Source: RGIG6353 sp045535585 (lineage in GTDB: Bacteria > Bacillota > Clostridia > Oscillospirales > SIG627). From it: DNA of 26,531 nucleotides. How positions within the stretch are numbered: the stretch's first letter is position 1; every line of letters starts with the position of its first letter. A model generated the notes under the pieces. The model did not search any database. It was given only the letters and a program-made list of their open reading frames with translations, and was not told the origin of the DNA. Below are positions 15,392-22,716 of the stretch, in pieces. The stretch lies in NCBI GenBank assembly GCA_045535585.1, contig JAZSLY010000072.1, positions 1-26,531 of the forward strand, written 5' to 3'. A program made the translations under genes and the position numbers.

Positions 15392-15402
15392 TGTGCTATA
15401 AT
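15374..15402 (+). promoter_or_regulatory. Consensus promoter of the ECF-ribU-vanZ operon
   Basis: A perfect TTGACA (15374-15379), 17-bp spacer and perfect TATAAT (15397-15402). The leader to the ATG at 15440 is about 30 nt and leaves no room for an FMN riboswitch. Confidence 0.88.
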
Positions 15403-15439
15403 GGTGCAAATTATTCTTGTATCTTCAAGGAGGTCTTTT

Positions 15440-16021
15440 ATGAGTAAGTCAAAATTTTCAACTAAGAATATGGTAATGGGCGCTATCCTTGCCGCAATTG
15501 TAATAATTCTTCAATGTCTTGCTACCTACACTACTTTCTTCGGACCTTTTTCTACTGCAATTGGTCTGATACCCATTGTTATCGGTGCCGCCGTTTGCGG
15601 TGTAGGGGTAAGTACGTTTTTAGGCTTTGTTTTCGGTGTCGTTGTGCTTTTAACGGGTGGCGGAGCTCTTTTCTGGGCGTTTAATATCCCCGGTACAATC
15701 ATTACGGTGCTTGCAAAAGGAACTGCCTGCGGTGCAGCTGCAGGTATTGCATACAAGCTTTTGAAAAAAACCAACGTATACGTTGCAACTGTTGCCGCCG
15801 CTATCGTTTGTCCCGTCGTTAATACCGGTGTTTTCCTCGCAGGCTGTGCAATCTTCTTTATGAAATTCGCCGACGCTATTGCCGCCGTGGTGGGTATGAA
15901 CATTACCGGAATGGACCTATTCCTTGCCTTTGCAACGGGTAATTTCCTTTTTGAATTAGGACTGAACATCGTTCTGTCACCCATCATTGTTCGTCTTATC
16001 AACGTAAGAAACAGAATGTAA
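15440..16021 (+). CDS. ECF transporter S component, specificity unknown
   Basis: This 193-residue protein, with about six membrane segments, matches the substrate-binding S components of energy-coupling factor vitamin transporters (ECF_trnsprt family). The N-terminus has a short charged stretch then MVMGAILAAIVIILQ, typical of the first segment that contacts the shared EcfT subunit. Gly-rich loops (GAAVCGVGVSTFLGF, GGGALFWAFNIPG) follow. The ligand cannot be read from sequence. AAGGAGGT precedes the ATG at 15440. An in-frame ATG at 15374 lies in the -35 box and is rejected. It is the first gene of an operon with ribU and vanZ. No EcfA1, EcfA2 or EcfT gene is in the window, so it must share an energising module encoded elsewhere. 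Confidence 0.85.
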   Translation: MSKSKFSTKNMVMGAILAAIVIILQCLATYTTFFGPFSTAIGLIPIVIGAAVCGVGVSTFLGFVFGVVVLLTGGGALFWAFNIPGTIITVLAKGTACGAAAGIAYKLLKKTNVYVATVAAAIVCPVVNTGVFLAGCAIFFMKFADAIAAVVGMNITGMDLFLAFATGNFLFELGLNIVLSPIIVRLINVRNRM

Positions 16022-16090
16022 TTCGTCTATTTATTACACTTAAGAATATAATAACATTATAGTAAACCTCGGCTCCGAGTTGGAGGAAAA

Positions 16091-16684
16091 ATGAAAACTA
16101 ACTATACTCGTAAAATCGTTGTAACAGCACTCCTTTCTGCACTGTCAAGCGTGTTGATGTTTATCAACTTTTCGCTTCCCTTCGTGCCAAGCTATCTTAA
16201 GGTAGATTTTTCCGAATTTCCAGCACTTCTTGCATCATTTTCCGTGGGACCCCTCAGTGGCGTTGCGGTGTGCTTCGTGAAAAATCTTATTAACGTATTT
16301 TCATCGTCAACTATGGGAATAGGGGAATTGTCCAATTTCATTCTCGGCGTTCTCTTCGTTGTGCCTGCAGGTATCTATTACCGTCGACACAAAACCAAAA
16401 AGGGTGCTCTTATTGCCTCTCTGCTCGGCACGCTCGTGATGTCGGTCTTTTCGGTAGCGACTAACTATTTTCTTGTGTATCCTGCATATCAGCTTGTTAT
16501 ACCCGTTGAGGCTATCATCGGTATGTCACAAAAGCTCGTACCCTTCGTTGACTCCGTGCTAAAGGTAATTCTTGTTTTCAATCTGCCATTTACCTTCTGT
16601 AAGGGCGTTTTGAACGTAATTATTACCTTCCTGCTTTACAAGCGTATTTCACCGATAATCCGCGGGAGAAAAATAGATGGATAA
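16091..16684 (+). CDS. ribU: RibU-like riboflavin ECF S component
   Basis: This 197-residue membrane protein carries the RibU signature: YLKVDFSEFPALLASFSVGPLSGVA, then FVKNLINVF. This is the region that forms part of the flavin pocket in this family. About six membrane segments are visible, and the C-terminus is basic (RGRKIDG). It would bind riboflavin outside the cell and release it through the shared ECF module, encoded elsewhere. TTGGAGG lies before the ATG. The 69-nt gap after the first S component has no room for an FMN riboswitch, which often controls ribU. Its stop overlaps the vanZ start by 8 nt. The neighbouring S component may take a related vitamin or precursor. Confidence 0.85.
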   Translation: MKTNYTRKIVVTALLSALSSVLMFINFSLPFVPSYLKVDFSEFPALLASFSVGPLSGVAVCFVKNLINVFSSSTMGIGELSNFILGVLFVVPAGIYYRRHKTKKGALIASLLGTLVMSVFSVATNYFLVYPAYQLVIPVEAIIGMSQKLVPFVDSVLKVILVFNLPFTFCKGVLNVIITFLLYKRISPIIRGRKIDG

Positions 16685-17153
16685 ACTTTTTTTCGGTAAA
16701 TACCGAAGACTGTCTCTTGCAGTTTACATAGTTTTGCTTGCCTTGTGGCTGGGCTTTATATTTTCCAACTCCGCCCTTGACGCCAAAGACTCCACCAAGC
16801 AGAGCGACAAGGTGGTCCACATCGTCGAAAGCATCGTTCACACCATTGACCCCGACGCTGAGGTAACATCTGCTTCCGTGCGTAAGTCCGCTCACTTTTT
16901 CGAGTTTTCTGTGCTTGGCGTGCTCTATTTTGTCGCCACCTTCTTTTTTAAGAATAAACGTTTTTACCTATATACCCACGTTGTCCTTCTGTCCTTTTTC
17001 ACCGCCGTTCTTGACGAAAGTCTCCAGCTTTTTTCTGACGGCAGGGGAGCGGAAATAAGGGACGTCTGGATTGACTTTTCGGGCGCGTTGGTTGGTATTT
17101 TGATTATGTTTTTAGTTTTTTGTCCGAGAAAGCTTTTTAAAAAGCATCAATAA
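16677..17153 (+). CDS. VanZ family membrane protein
   Basis: This 158-residue protein matches the VanZ-like family (PF04892): a membrane segment at 14-30, then RKSAHFFEFSVLG (the conserved RK..H..E) and DESLQLFSDGRGAEIRDV, with segments between and after. VanZ raises teicoplanin tolerance in enterococci by an unknown mechanism; most family members have no assigned role. The ATG sits in the end of ribU (8-nt overlap), so translation is coupled. A strong terminator follows the stop. There is no van resistance cluster here. The VanY-like protein at 20061 is in a separate operon, so I do not infer glycopeptide resistance. Confidence 0.9.
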   Translation: MDKLFFGKYRRLSLAVYIVLLALWLGFIFSNSALDAKDSTKQSDKVVHIVESIVHTIDPDAEVTSASVRKSAHFFEFSVLGVLYFVATFFFKNKRFYLYTHVVLLSFFTAVLDESLQLFSDGRGAEIRDVWIDFSGALVGILIMFLVFCPRKLFKKHQ

Positions 17154-17158
17154 AATGT

Positions 17159-17196
17159 AAGCGTTTTAGATTTTTTCATCTAAAACGCTTTTTTTA
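17159..17196 (+). terminator. Strong intrinsic terminator after vanZ
   Basis: Perfect 13-bp arms (17159-17171 and 17178-17190) around a six-base loop are followed by a run of T bases. It ends the ECF-ribU-vanZ operon. Confidence 0.92.
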
Positions 17197-17228
17197 TTGA
17201 TTTTTGTTCACAAAATTATCTGTTTCTG

Positions 17229-17257
17229 TTGACTTTTTGAATGATTGGTAATATAAT
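17229..17257 (+). promoter_or_regulatory. Promoter of kdgK-eda
   Basis: TTGACT (17229-17234) and TATAAT (17252-17257) are 17 bp apart. The predicted start near 17264 gives a leader of about 75 nt. Confidence 0.78.
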
Positions 17258-17272
17258 ACAATTGACGAAATG

Positions 17273-17300
17273 TGGCAGAATTGTAGGTTTGATTTTGCCA
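17273..17300 (+). promoter_or_regulatory. 5' leader hairpin of kdgK-eda
   Basis: TGGCAGAAT (17273-17281) and ATTTTGCCA (17292-17300) form a 9-bp stem with one G-U pair and a ten-base loop, starting about 10 nt into the transcript. An A-run rather than a T-run follows, so it is not a terminator. It may stabilise the mRNA or be an operator. Confidence 0.4.
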
Positions 17301-17339
17301 AAAAAACATATAATATCATAAAACAAAAGGAGAATAGAA

Positions 17340-18362
17340 ATGAAAAGAATTATTACCTTCGGCGAAATTATGCTTCGCTTGGCTCCTGAGGGATATTACA
17401 GATTTCTTCAGGCTGACACACTTGGCGCTACCTTTGGCGGCGGTGAAGCAAACGTTGCGGTGTCTCTTGCTAACTACGGTATGGATGCGGCTTTCGTAAC
17501 CAAGCTCCCCACACACGATATCGGTCAAGCGGCAGTTAACTCACTCAGACGCTACGGCGTTGACACCTCTATGATTACAAGAGGAGGAGACAGAGTTGGT
17601 ATTTATTTTCTTGAAAAGGGTGCAAGCCAGCGTCCTTCCAAGGTAATTTACGATAGAGCAAACTCTGCTATCGCTACCGCTAAGGCAGAGGACTTCAACT
17701 GGGAAGAGATTTTCAAGGGTGCAGATTGGTTCCACTTTACAGGAATTACTCCCGCTCTCGGTGACGACGTTGCCGAAATCTGTCTCGAGGCTTGTAAAGA
17801 GGCTAAGCGTCAGGGACTTCAGGTTTCCTGCGACCTTAACTACCGCAAGAAGCTTTGGACACGTGAGAAGGCGGGCGAGGTTATGGGCAAGCTTATGCCC
17901 TTCGTTGACGTCTGCATTGCTAACGAAGAGGACGCAGGCGACGTATTTGGAATCAAGGCGGCTCACACCGACATTACCGGTGGTAAGATAAATGAGGAAG
18001 GCTACAAGGACGTTGCAAAGCAGCTTGCTGACAGATTTGGCTTCAAGAAGGTTGCAATCACCCTTCGTTCTTCTATCAGCGCTAACGATAACAAGTGGGC
18101 GGCTATGCTCTACGAGAACGGCGAATACTTCTTCTCCAAGTCATACCTTATGCACATCGTTGACAGAGTCGGCGGTGGCGACAGCTTCGGTGCAGGTCTT
18201 ATTTACGCAACCTTGTCGGATATGCCAAGTCAGCAGATAATCGAGTTTGCCGTTGCGGCAAGCTGTCTCAAGCACAGCATTGAGGGTGACTTTAATATGG
18301 TTACCGTTCCCGAGGTTATGCAGCTCGCAGGCGGAGACGGATCAGGCAGAGTAGTAAGATAA
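17340..18362 (+). CDS. kdgK: 2-keto-3-deoxygluconate kinase (PfkB family)
   Basis: This 340-residue sugar kinase of the PfkB/ribokinase family probably phosphorylates 2-keto-3-deoxygluconate to KDPG with ATP. The start ITFGEIMLRLAPEG and FGGGEANVAVSLANYG are typical of KDG kinases. The anion-hole and base motif GGGDSFGAG places the catalytic Asp at 281. AAAGGAG precedes the ATG. The aldolase for its expected product follows after 19 nt, which is the main support for substrate choice; fructokinase or another PfkB activity cannot be excluded by sequence alone. Lysine codons are almost all AAG, suggesting high expression. The KDG source (uronate isomerases, dehydratases) is not encoded in the window. 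Confidence 0.9.
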   Translation: MKRIITFGEIMLRLAPEGYYRFLQADTLGATFGGGEANVAVSLANYGMDAAFVTKLPTHDIGQAAVNSLRRYGVDTSMITRGGDRVGIYFLEKGASQRPSKVIYDRANSAIATAKAEDFNWEEIFKGADWFHFTGITPALGDDVAEICLEACKEAKRQGLQVSCDLNYRKKLWTREKAGEVMGKLMPFVDVCIANEEDAGDVFGIKAAHTDITGGKINEEGYKDVAKQLADRFGFKKVAITLRSSISANDNKWAAMLYENGEYFFSKSYLMHIVDRVGGGDSFGAGLIYATLSDMPSQQIIEFAVAASCLKHSIEGDFNMVTVPEVMQLAGGDGSGRVVR

Positions 18363-18381
18363 TTTATAAGGAGTTATAGAA

Positions 18382-19011
18382 ATGGACGTTATTGCAAAGC
18401 TTAAAGAATTTAAAGTAATCCCCGTTGTTACTATCAAGAGTCTTGATAAGGCAGTTCCTCTTGCAAAGGCTCTTATCGACGGCGGTCTCCCTTGTGCCGA
18501 GGTTACCTTCAGAACCGAGGGCGCAGATAAATGTATTGCGGCAATCGCCAAGGAATACCCCGATATGTTTATCGGTGCAGGTACTGTTCTTACGGTTGAG
18601 CAGGCAGACAGAGCTATTGAATCGGGCGCTAAATTTATCGTTGCTCCCGGCTTCAACCGTGAGGTCGTAGAGCATTGCTTCAAGAAGGGCGTACCGATGA
18701 TTCCCGGTGTATGCACACCCACAGAAATCGAAGCCGCTCTTTCCATCGGTCTTAACTGTCTCAAATTCTTCCCTGCAGAAGCAGCAGGCGGAGTTAAGAT
18801 GATAAAGGCGCTTTCCGCACCATATGGCATGGTAAGCTTTATGCCCACAGGCGGTGTATCTCCCGACAATATCGCATCCTATCTTGCGTGCAAGTCGGTT
18901 ATCTGCTGCGGCGGTAGCTGGATGACACCTAACGATAAGATTGATGCTGGCGACTTTGACGGCATTACAAAGCTTGTTGCCGAGGCAGTTGCACTTGTAA
19001 AAGAATTATAA
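18382..19011 (+). CDS. eda: KDPG aldolase (2-keto-3-deoxy-6-phosphogluconate aldolase)
   Basis: This 209-residue class I aldolase splits KDPG into pyruvate and glyceraldehyde 3-phosphate, the last step of Entner-Doudoroff and uronate breakdown; family members may also act on KHG. Active-site residues are readable: Glu40 and Arg44 in AEVTFRT, and the Schiff-base Lys128 in LKFFPAEAAGG. GAGTVL (65-70), PGVCTPTE and PTGGVSP (phosphate site) also match. AAGGAG lies before the ATG. It is 19 nt behind kdgK and cotranscribed, so the pair completes KDG to central metabolism. A perfect 14-bp hairpin follows the stop. No edd-type dehydratase is present, which favours a uronate route over classical Entner-Doudoroff. 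Confidence 0.96.
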   Translation: MDVIAKLKEFKVIPVVTIKSLDKAVPLAKALIDGGLPCAEVTFRTEGADKCIAAIAKEYPDMFIGAGTVLTVEQADRAIESGAKFIVAPGFNREVVEHCFKKGVPMIPGVCTPTEIEAALSIGLNCLKFFPAEAAGGVKMIKALSAPYGMVSFMPTGGVSPDNIASYLACKSVICCGGSWMTPNDKIDAGDFDGITKLVAEAVALVKEL

Positions 19012-19017
19012 TATAAG

Positions 19018-19057
19018 AAAATGGATTGCAAATAACTTGCAATCCATTTTTATATTT
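19018..19057 (+). terminator. Terminator after eda
   Basis: Perfect 14-bp arms (19018-19031 and 19037-19050) around ATAAC, with TATATTT after a short U-run. It starts 7 bases past the eda stop. Confidence 0.85.
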
Positions 19058-19059
19058 AC

Positions 19060-19160
19060 TGGGAAATTGCATTAAAACATACCTCGCCGTTTTTCTTTCT
19101 TTAGGTAAAAAATGCATTACGATAGGCGAGATATGCCAGCGGCTGCTAGCCGCTTTTTTA
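19060..19160 (+). ncRNA. Candidate structured RNA between tandem terminators
   Basis: CTCGCC (19083-19088) can pair with GGCGAG (19125-19130), with inner U/A-run pairing (19090-19094 with 19107-19112), ending in a terminator hairpin at 19138-19154. No plus-strand gene lies in this stretch, and the following gene is on the other strand. It could be a small RNA, the 3' part of an eda readthrough transcript, or an untranslated relic. No convincing promoter was found, so the call is weak. Confidence 0.3.
19138..19160 (+). terminator. Second plus-strand terminator, 120 bp after eda
   Basis: AGCGGCT-GCT-AGCCGCT is a perfect 7-bp, GC-rich hairpin followed by a run of T bases. Its T-tail is only on the plus strand, so it does not look like the terminator of the minus-strand EamA gene. 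Confidence 0.8.
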
Positions 19161-19173
19161 TTTACTGCGAATT

Positions 19174-20064
19174 TTAGTTTTTTTCTGACTTTATATTCTG
19201 TATGATTATCGAAAATAACACGAGAGCAATTCCTGCGAATTGAATAAGCGACAGATTGTCTTTGTAAAAGACTGAGCCAATTATCGTTGCTACGACAGGC
19301 TCTATTGCGGCAATCACCGCCGCTTTTCCCGACTCCAACCTTTCAAGACCCATTGTGTATAGAAGGTAGGGAAGAGATGCGGTTACAAGTCCGAGAAGGA
19401 GTATCATCACCACGTTTTGTGAATTGCCCGTGACAAGCGTTGCTATTTTTTCAAAGTCAACAAAGAACGAAAGTCCAAGCGCCGCAAAGAGAAAGGTGTA
19501 AATGGTAATAGTAAGACTTGCGTACCCACGTATCAGTGCAAAGCGGGAAAAGATGCTATATAGCGCATAGGCTATTCCTGAGGTGATTCCAAGGGCAAAC
19601 GCCGTAAGACCTATTGAGGTGTCTGTGCCGATAATTCCTGCCACAAAGGTACATCCAACAACACAAGCTATGCAGGAAACGGCTTTTCTGACGGTCAATC
19701 TTTCCTTGAAAATCATCAGCGACAAAAGTATCACAAAAACGGGAGAGGTGTAAAGCAGAATAGCGGCAACCGACATCGACGAAAGCGTGATAGTCCTGAA
19801 ATAGCAGACCGTGAAGAGCATAAGGCTTATGATACCGCTGCCAATAAAGCACCATATGTCACGAAGCTTTATTTTGAATAAGCTTCTGTCGCGCAGCAGA
19901 GCAAAAATGCTAACCAATATCATGCCAACCATAATTCGCGTTCCCGCAATATCAACCGAAGACATACCGACGGAATTAAAGTAGTTGACGAAAACTCCCA
20001 TAGTACCCCAGAGAGTACCTGCTATAAGTACGAAAACTATTCCAAGAACGGTTTGCTTTTTCAT
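19174..20064 (-). CDS. EamA family (DMT superfamily) transporter
   Basis: This 296-residue protein has ten membrane segments in two EamA repeats: residues about 8-142 (GTLWGTMGVFVNYF, then LLYTSPVFVILLSLMIFKER) and about 150-290 (ALYSIFSRFA, then AAIEPVVATIIGSVFYKD). This is the standard arrangement of drug/metabolite exporters, and the substrate is unknown. The ATG overlaps the stop of the VanY-type gene as ATGA, so it is cotranscribed with it from the promoter at 21335-21363. The tail KSEKN is charged. I see no T-rich terminator for this gene on the minus strand. A functional tie to the carboxypeptidase, such as export of wall precursors or amino acids, is speculation. Confidence 0.93.
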   Translation of the reverse strand: MKKQTVLGIVFVLIAGTLWGTMGVFVNYFNSVGMSSVDIAGTRIMVGMILVSIFALLRDRSLFKIKLRDIWCFIGSGIISLMLFTVCYFRTITLSSMSVAAILLYTSPVFVILLSLMIFKERLTVRKAVSCIACVVGCTFVAGIIGTDTSIGLTAFALGITSGIAYALYSIFSRFALIRGYASLTITIYTFLFAALGLSFFVDFEKIATLVTGNSQNVVMILLLGLVTASLPYLLYTMGLERLESGKAAVIAAIEPVVATIIGSVFYKDNLSLIQFAGIALVLFSIIIQNIKSEKN

Positions 20065-21305
20065 TGTTCTATATACTCCATATATTCCTCAAGACACATA
20101 TCAAGATTATACATCTTCGTCGCGTGGTATCTTCCAACGTACCTGAAATGCCAAGGCTCGTAGTCAATGCCCGTTACGTCAATTTTATTCGCAGGGTACC
20201 TGAGAATGAAGCCGAATTTATGTGCGTTGTTTGCTAACCACCTTGCCGTATCCGTGTTTCCAAAGCCCTTATTGGCGTACGACATATTGTGCATATCCAC
20301 AGCAAGACCCGTCTGGTGCTCGCTTGTGCCTGGGCGTGTTACGTACTTTGCCGCTTCCTCCTCGCTGCCCTGAAGGGCAACCTCCTGATTGAAGAGATAA
20401 CTCTGCTCATCATAGGAACGGAATGCACTTGTAACCGTTACGTCGTCGTATCCGTTTGCCCCCGCCTCCTTTAAAAAGGCTTCAAGAGCCATACAAGCAT
20501 AGGTGCGAAGCATTCTTGTGTCTCTGTCGGGACGGGTGAAAATGCTACCCATAAGGTCGGTGGGCTTGTCGTCCTTGCCCATGGGCGTAGTAGTGTTTAC
20601 AAGGAAAAGGTACTCGTCTCTGTTGGTGGGGTTCATATATTCCTCATAGGAGGAAAGGTCAAGCTCAAATCCCAGCTCCTCGTAGAACTGTTCTGCGTTG
20701 ATGGAATTATTTTCATCAAGAGCAAGCGTGGTGTCAGGTGACTTTAATTCAAAGTGAAGCTCATCGCCTGCTTTCTTCTTAATTATATAGGCTTTTTTCT
20801 TAACCTCAATATCAATACCCTTCATGTGATTTTTGAAAAACTCGAATGGGATATACAGAGTGCCGTCAATATTCAGGGAGCTTGCGGATAGCTTGATAGC
20901 GTTAGAGTTTATCTCTACCTTTTCTGTCCCTATATAGAATTTAGCAAATTCCGAGTTCGCTTCAATTATAAACGACAGGGTGTCTTTGTCGCCAACCACG
21001 TTGATATCGGTCAAAGCTTCAACGGCAGTTATAGGCAGATACATTACGCCGTTGAAATAAATATCGCTCTTGTCAAAATCGAGTTCTTCTTCACCCACTA
21101 CGAGCGACACGTTCATTTTAGGCTCATCCTTCGCGCAGGACTTCAGCGACATTGAAACGCCGAACAGTATCGCAAGGAAAAGGAAGAGATATATTATAAT
21201 AGTTACTGCAAGCATCCTTCTCGCTTTTTTAATTCTCTTTTGCTTTATTGCTTTTTTTCTCGCCTGAATTTGCTTTTTTCTAACGGCTCTCTCTTTATCG
21301 TTCAT
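20061..21305 (-). CDS. Membrane-anchored VanY-type D-Ala-D-Ala carboxypeptidase
   Basis: This 414-residue protein begins with a very basic cytoplasmic stretch (1-31), one membrane anchor (about 32-54) and an outside region. Residues about 72-172 resemble the copper amine oxidase N-terminal-like domain common on clostridial wall proteins (YLPITAVEALTDINV, LYIPFEFFK). The VanY peptidase domain (about 260-395) has SAFRSYDEQSYLF, the zinc site TSEHQTGLAVDM (His330, Asp337) and EPWHFRYVG (His386). It would trim the terminal D-Ala from peptidoglycan stems. It heads an operon with EamA and has its own promoter. It is likely ordinary wall remodelling, as no vancomycin gene set is present. Confidence 0.92.
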   Translation of the reverse strand: MNDKERAVRKKQIQARKKAIKQKRIKKARRMLAVTIIIYLFLFLAILFGVSMSLKSCAKDEPKMNVSLVVGEEELDFDKSDIYFNGVMYLPITAVEALTDINVVGDKDTLSFIIEANSEFAKFYIGTEKVEINSNAIKLSASSLNIDGTLYIPFEFFKNHMKGIDIEVKKKAYIIKKKAGDELHFELKSPDTTLALDENNSINAEQFYEELGFELDLSSYEEYMNPTNRDEYLFLVNTTTPMGKDDKPTDLMGSIFTRPDRDTRMLRTYACMALEAFLKEAGANGYDDVTVTSAFRSYDEQSYLFNQEVALQGSEEEAAKYVTRPGTSEHQTGLAVDMHNMSYANKGFGNTDTARWLANNAHKFGFILRYPANKIDVTGIDYEPWHFRYVGRYHATKMYNLDMCLEEYMEYIEQ

Positions 21306-21334
21306 TTTAATTACCTTTCAAAAAAGTTTTAAAT

Positions 21335-21363
21335 AGTATAGCACGAAACGCGACGGTTTTCAA
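21335..21363 (-). promoter_or_regulatory. Promoter of the vanY-type/eamA operon
   Basis: On the minus strand TTGAAA (21358-21363) and TATACT (21335-21340) are 17 bp apart. It is divergent from the flavoprotein promoter. Confidence 0.7.
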
Positions 21364-21411
21364 TAATAAAGAACAAATTATTACGCAAAAAATAAAACTT
21401 TTAAAAATCAG

Positions 21412-21440
21412 TTGCAATTTTTCGAAAATAATAGTACAAT
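21412..21440 (+). promoter_or_regulatory. Promoter of the flavoprotein-cmk-plsC-ispH operon
   Basis: TTGCAA (21412-21417) and TACAAT (21435-21440) are 17 bp apart. The predicted start near 21447 argues against the TTG at 21446 as the translation start. Confidence 0.62.
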
Positions 21441-21481
21441 ATACCTTGTTAGATTATTTTGAAGATAGAGAAGAATTTGGA

Positions 21482-22708
21482 ATGAATAAAATTAGAATTG
21501 CAATTATCGGCGGAGGTGCCGCAGGTCTTTTTGCTGGTGCTAACTGTAACACCGAAATGGACGTTACGGTCTTTGAAAAAAATAAATTCACGGGCAAAAA
21601 GCTTCTTATAACGGGTAAGGGCAGATGCAACGTGACCACCGCCTGCGACGGCGAGTCGTTTTTCAAAAACATTCCCGTCAATTCAAGGTTTATGTATTCC
21701 TCCTTCAATTCCTTCAATAACTTCGATACAATGGATTTTTTTGAAAGGCTCGGCGTTGAATTAAAGGTCGAGCGCGGAGAAAGAGTTTTTCCAGCATCCG
21801 ACAAAGCCTCTGACATCCGTGATGCTCTTTATAAAAAATGCTTGGAAAACGGTGTCAGATTCGTTTTTCAAGAGGTCAGGGCGCTTGATAAAACCGATGA
21901 TGGCTTTATGCTCTCCACCTCCACGGGCAATTATGAATTTGACCGTGTGATTATCGCTACGGGAGGCGTGTCCTATCCATTGACGGGCTCAACGGGCGAC
22001 GGCTATAAATTTTCCCAAAAATTCAACCACACCGTTGTTTCTCCCAAGCCCTCTCTCGTCCCACTCGTTTGCCGTGAAAAGCTTTGCTCTGCTCTTATGG
22101 GACTCAGCCTGAAAAATACAGCCCTCACTATTACCGACTGCGAGGGGAAAACGGTTTATAAGGACTTTGGTGAAATGCTCTTTACACATTATGGCATTTC
22201 CGGACCTATGGTGCTTAGTGCATCGTCTCATTTAAGAAATATCGGCGAGGTACAATATACTGCGCATCTCGACCTAAAGCCCGCCCTTGATAAAGAGGCG
22301 CTGGACAAGAGAATTCTCTCCGACTTTGCTGAAAACAAGAACCGTGATTTTCAAAATTCATTGACACGCCTTTTGCCCTCAAAGCTTATCGACACCGTAG
22401 TATCGCTTTCGGGTATTCCGCCGAGGAAAAAGGTCAACGAGATTACAAGGAAGGAACGGCAGACATTAGTTGAGCTTTTAAAGGACTTTACCCTCACTAT
22501 AATTTCTACCCGTCCAATCAGCGAAGCAATTATCACGTCGGGCGGAATTTCCGTCTCCGAGGTCAACCCCAAAACTATGGAATCAAAGCTTGTAAAAGGT
22601 CTTTATTTCATCGGTGAGATTTTGGACGTGGACGCATATACGGGCGGATTTAATTTACAAATTGCATTTTCTACGGCTTATGCCGCAATAGAAAATTTGA
22701 AAGGATAG
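21482..22708 (+). CDS. HI0933-like flavoprotein (BaiN/RdsA family oxidoreductase)
   Basis: This 408-residue NAD(P)/FAD-dependent oxidoreductase of the HI0933-like family (PF03486) shows the FAD motif IAIIGGGAAGLFAG at 5-18, KKLLITGKGRCNVT, RVIIATGGVSYPLTGSTGDGY, FTHYGISGPMVL, and the closing GLYFIGEILDVDAYTGGFNLQIAF. The reaction is unknown for most members; one gut-bacterial relative is called BaiN for bile acid work, but that does not transfer here. I start at the ATG at 21482, directly before the FAD strand. An in-frame TTG at 21446 is almost at the transcription start. The ribosome site is weak (AGAGAAGAA). This gene commonly precedes cmk, plsC and ispH in Clostridia, as it does here with an 8-nt gap. 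Confidence 0.92.
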   Translation: MNKIRIAIIGGGAAGLFAGANCNTEMDVTVFEKNKFTGKKLLITGKGRCNVTTACDGESFFKNIPVNSRFMYSSFNSFNNFDTMDFFERLGVELKVERGERVFPASDKASDIRDALYKKCLENGVRFVFQEVRALDKTDDGFMLSTSTGNYEFDRVIIATGGVSYPLTGSTGDGYKFSQKFNHTVVSPKPSLVPLVCREKLCSALMGLSLKNTALTITDCEGKTVYKDFGEMLFTHYGISGPMVLSASSHLRNIGEVQYTAHLDLKPALDKEALDKRILSDFAENKNRDFQNSLTRLLPSKLIDTVVSLSGIPPRKKVNEITRKERQTLVELLKDFTLTIISTRPISEAIITSGGISVSEVNPKTMESKLVKGLYFIGEILDVDAYTGGFNLQIAFSTAYAAIENLKG

Positions 22709-22716
22709 GTTAATAT

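Noticed and set aside
16022..16090. An FMN riboswitch before ribU
   Set aside because: Only 69 bases are available and the conserved RFN-element blocks are not seen; the small CTCGG/CCGAG dyad has almost no loop.
17257..17285. CAATT...AATTG inverted repeat downstream of the kdgK -10
   Set aside because: Arms are five bases of A/T-rich sequence with wide spacing, easily due to chance; the 17273-17300 stem explains the region better.
16677..21305. A glycopeptide-resistance cluster (VanZ and VanY homologues)
   Set aside because: They are in separate operons on opposite strands, with no vanHAX or vanRS genes. Both families are common as housekeeping proteins.
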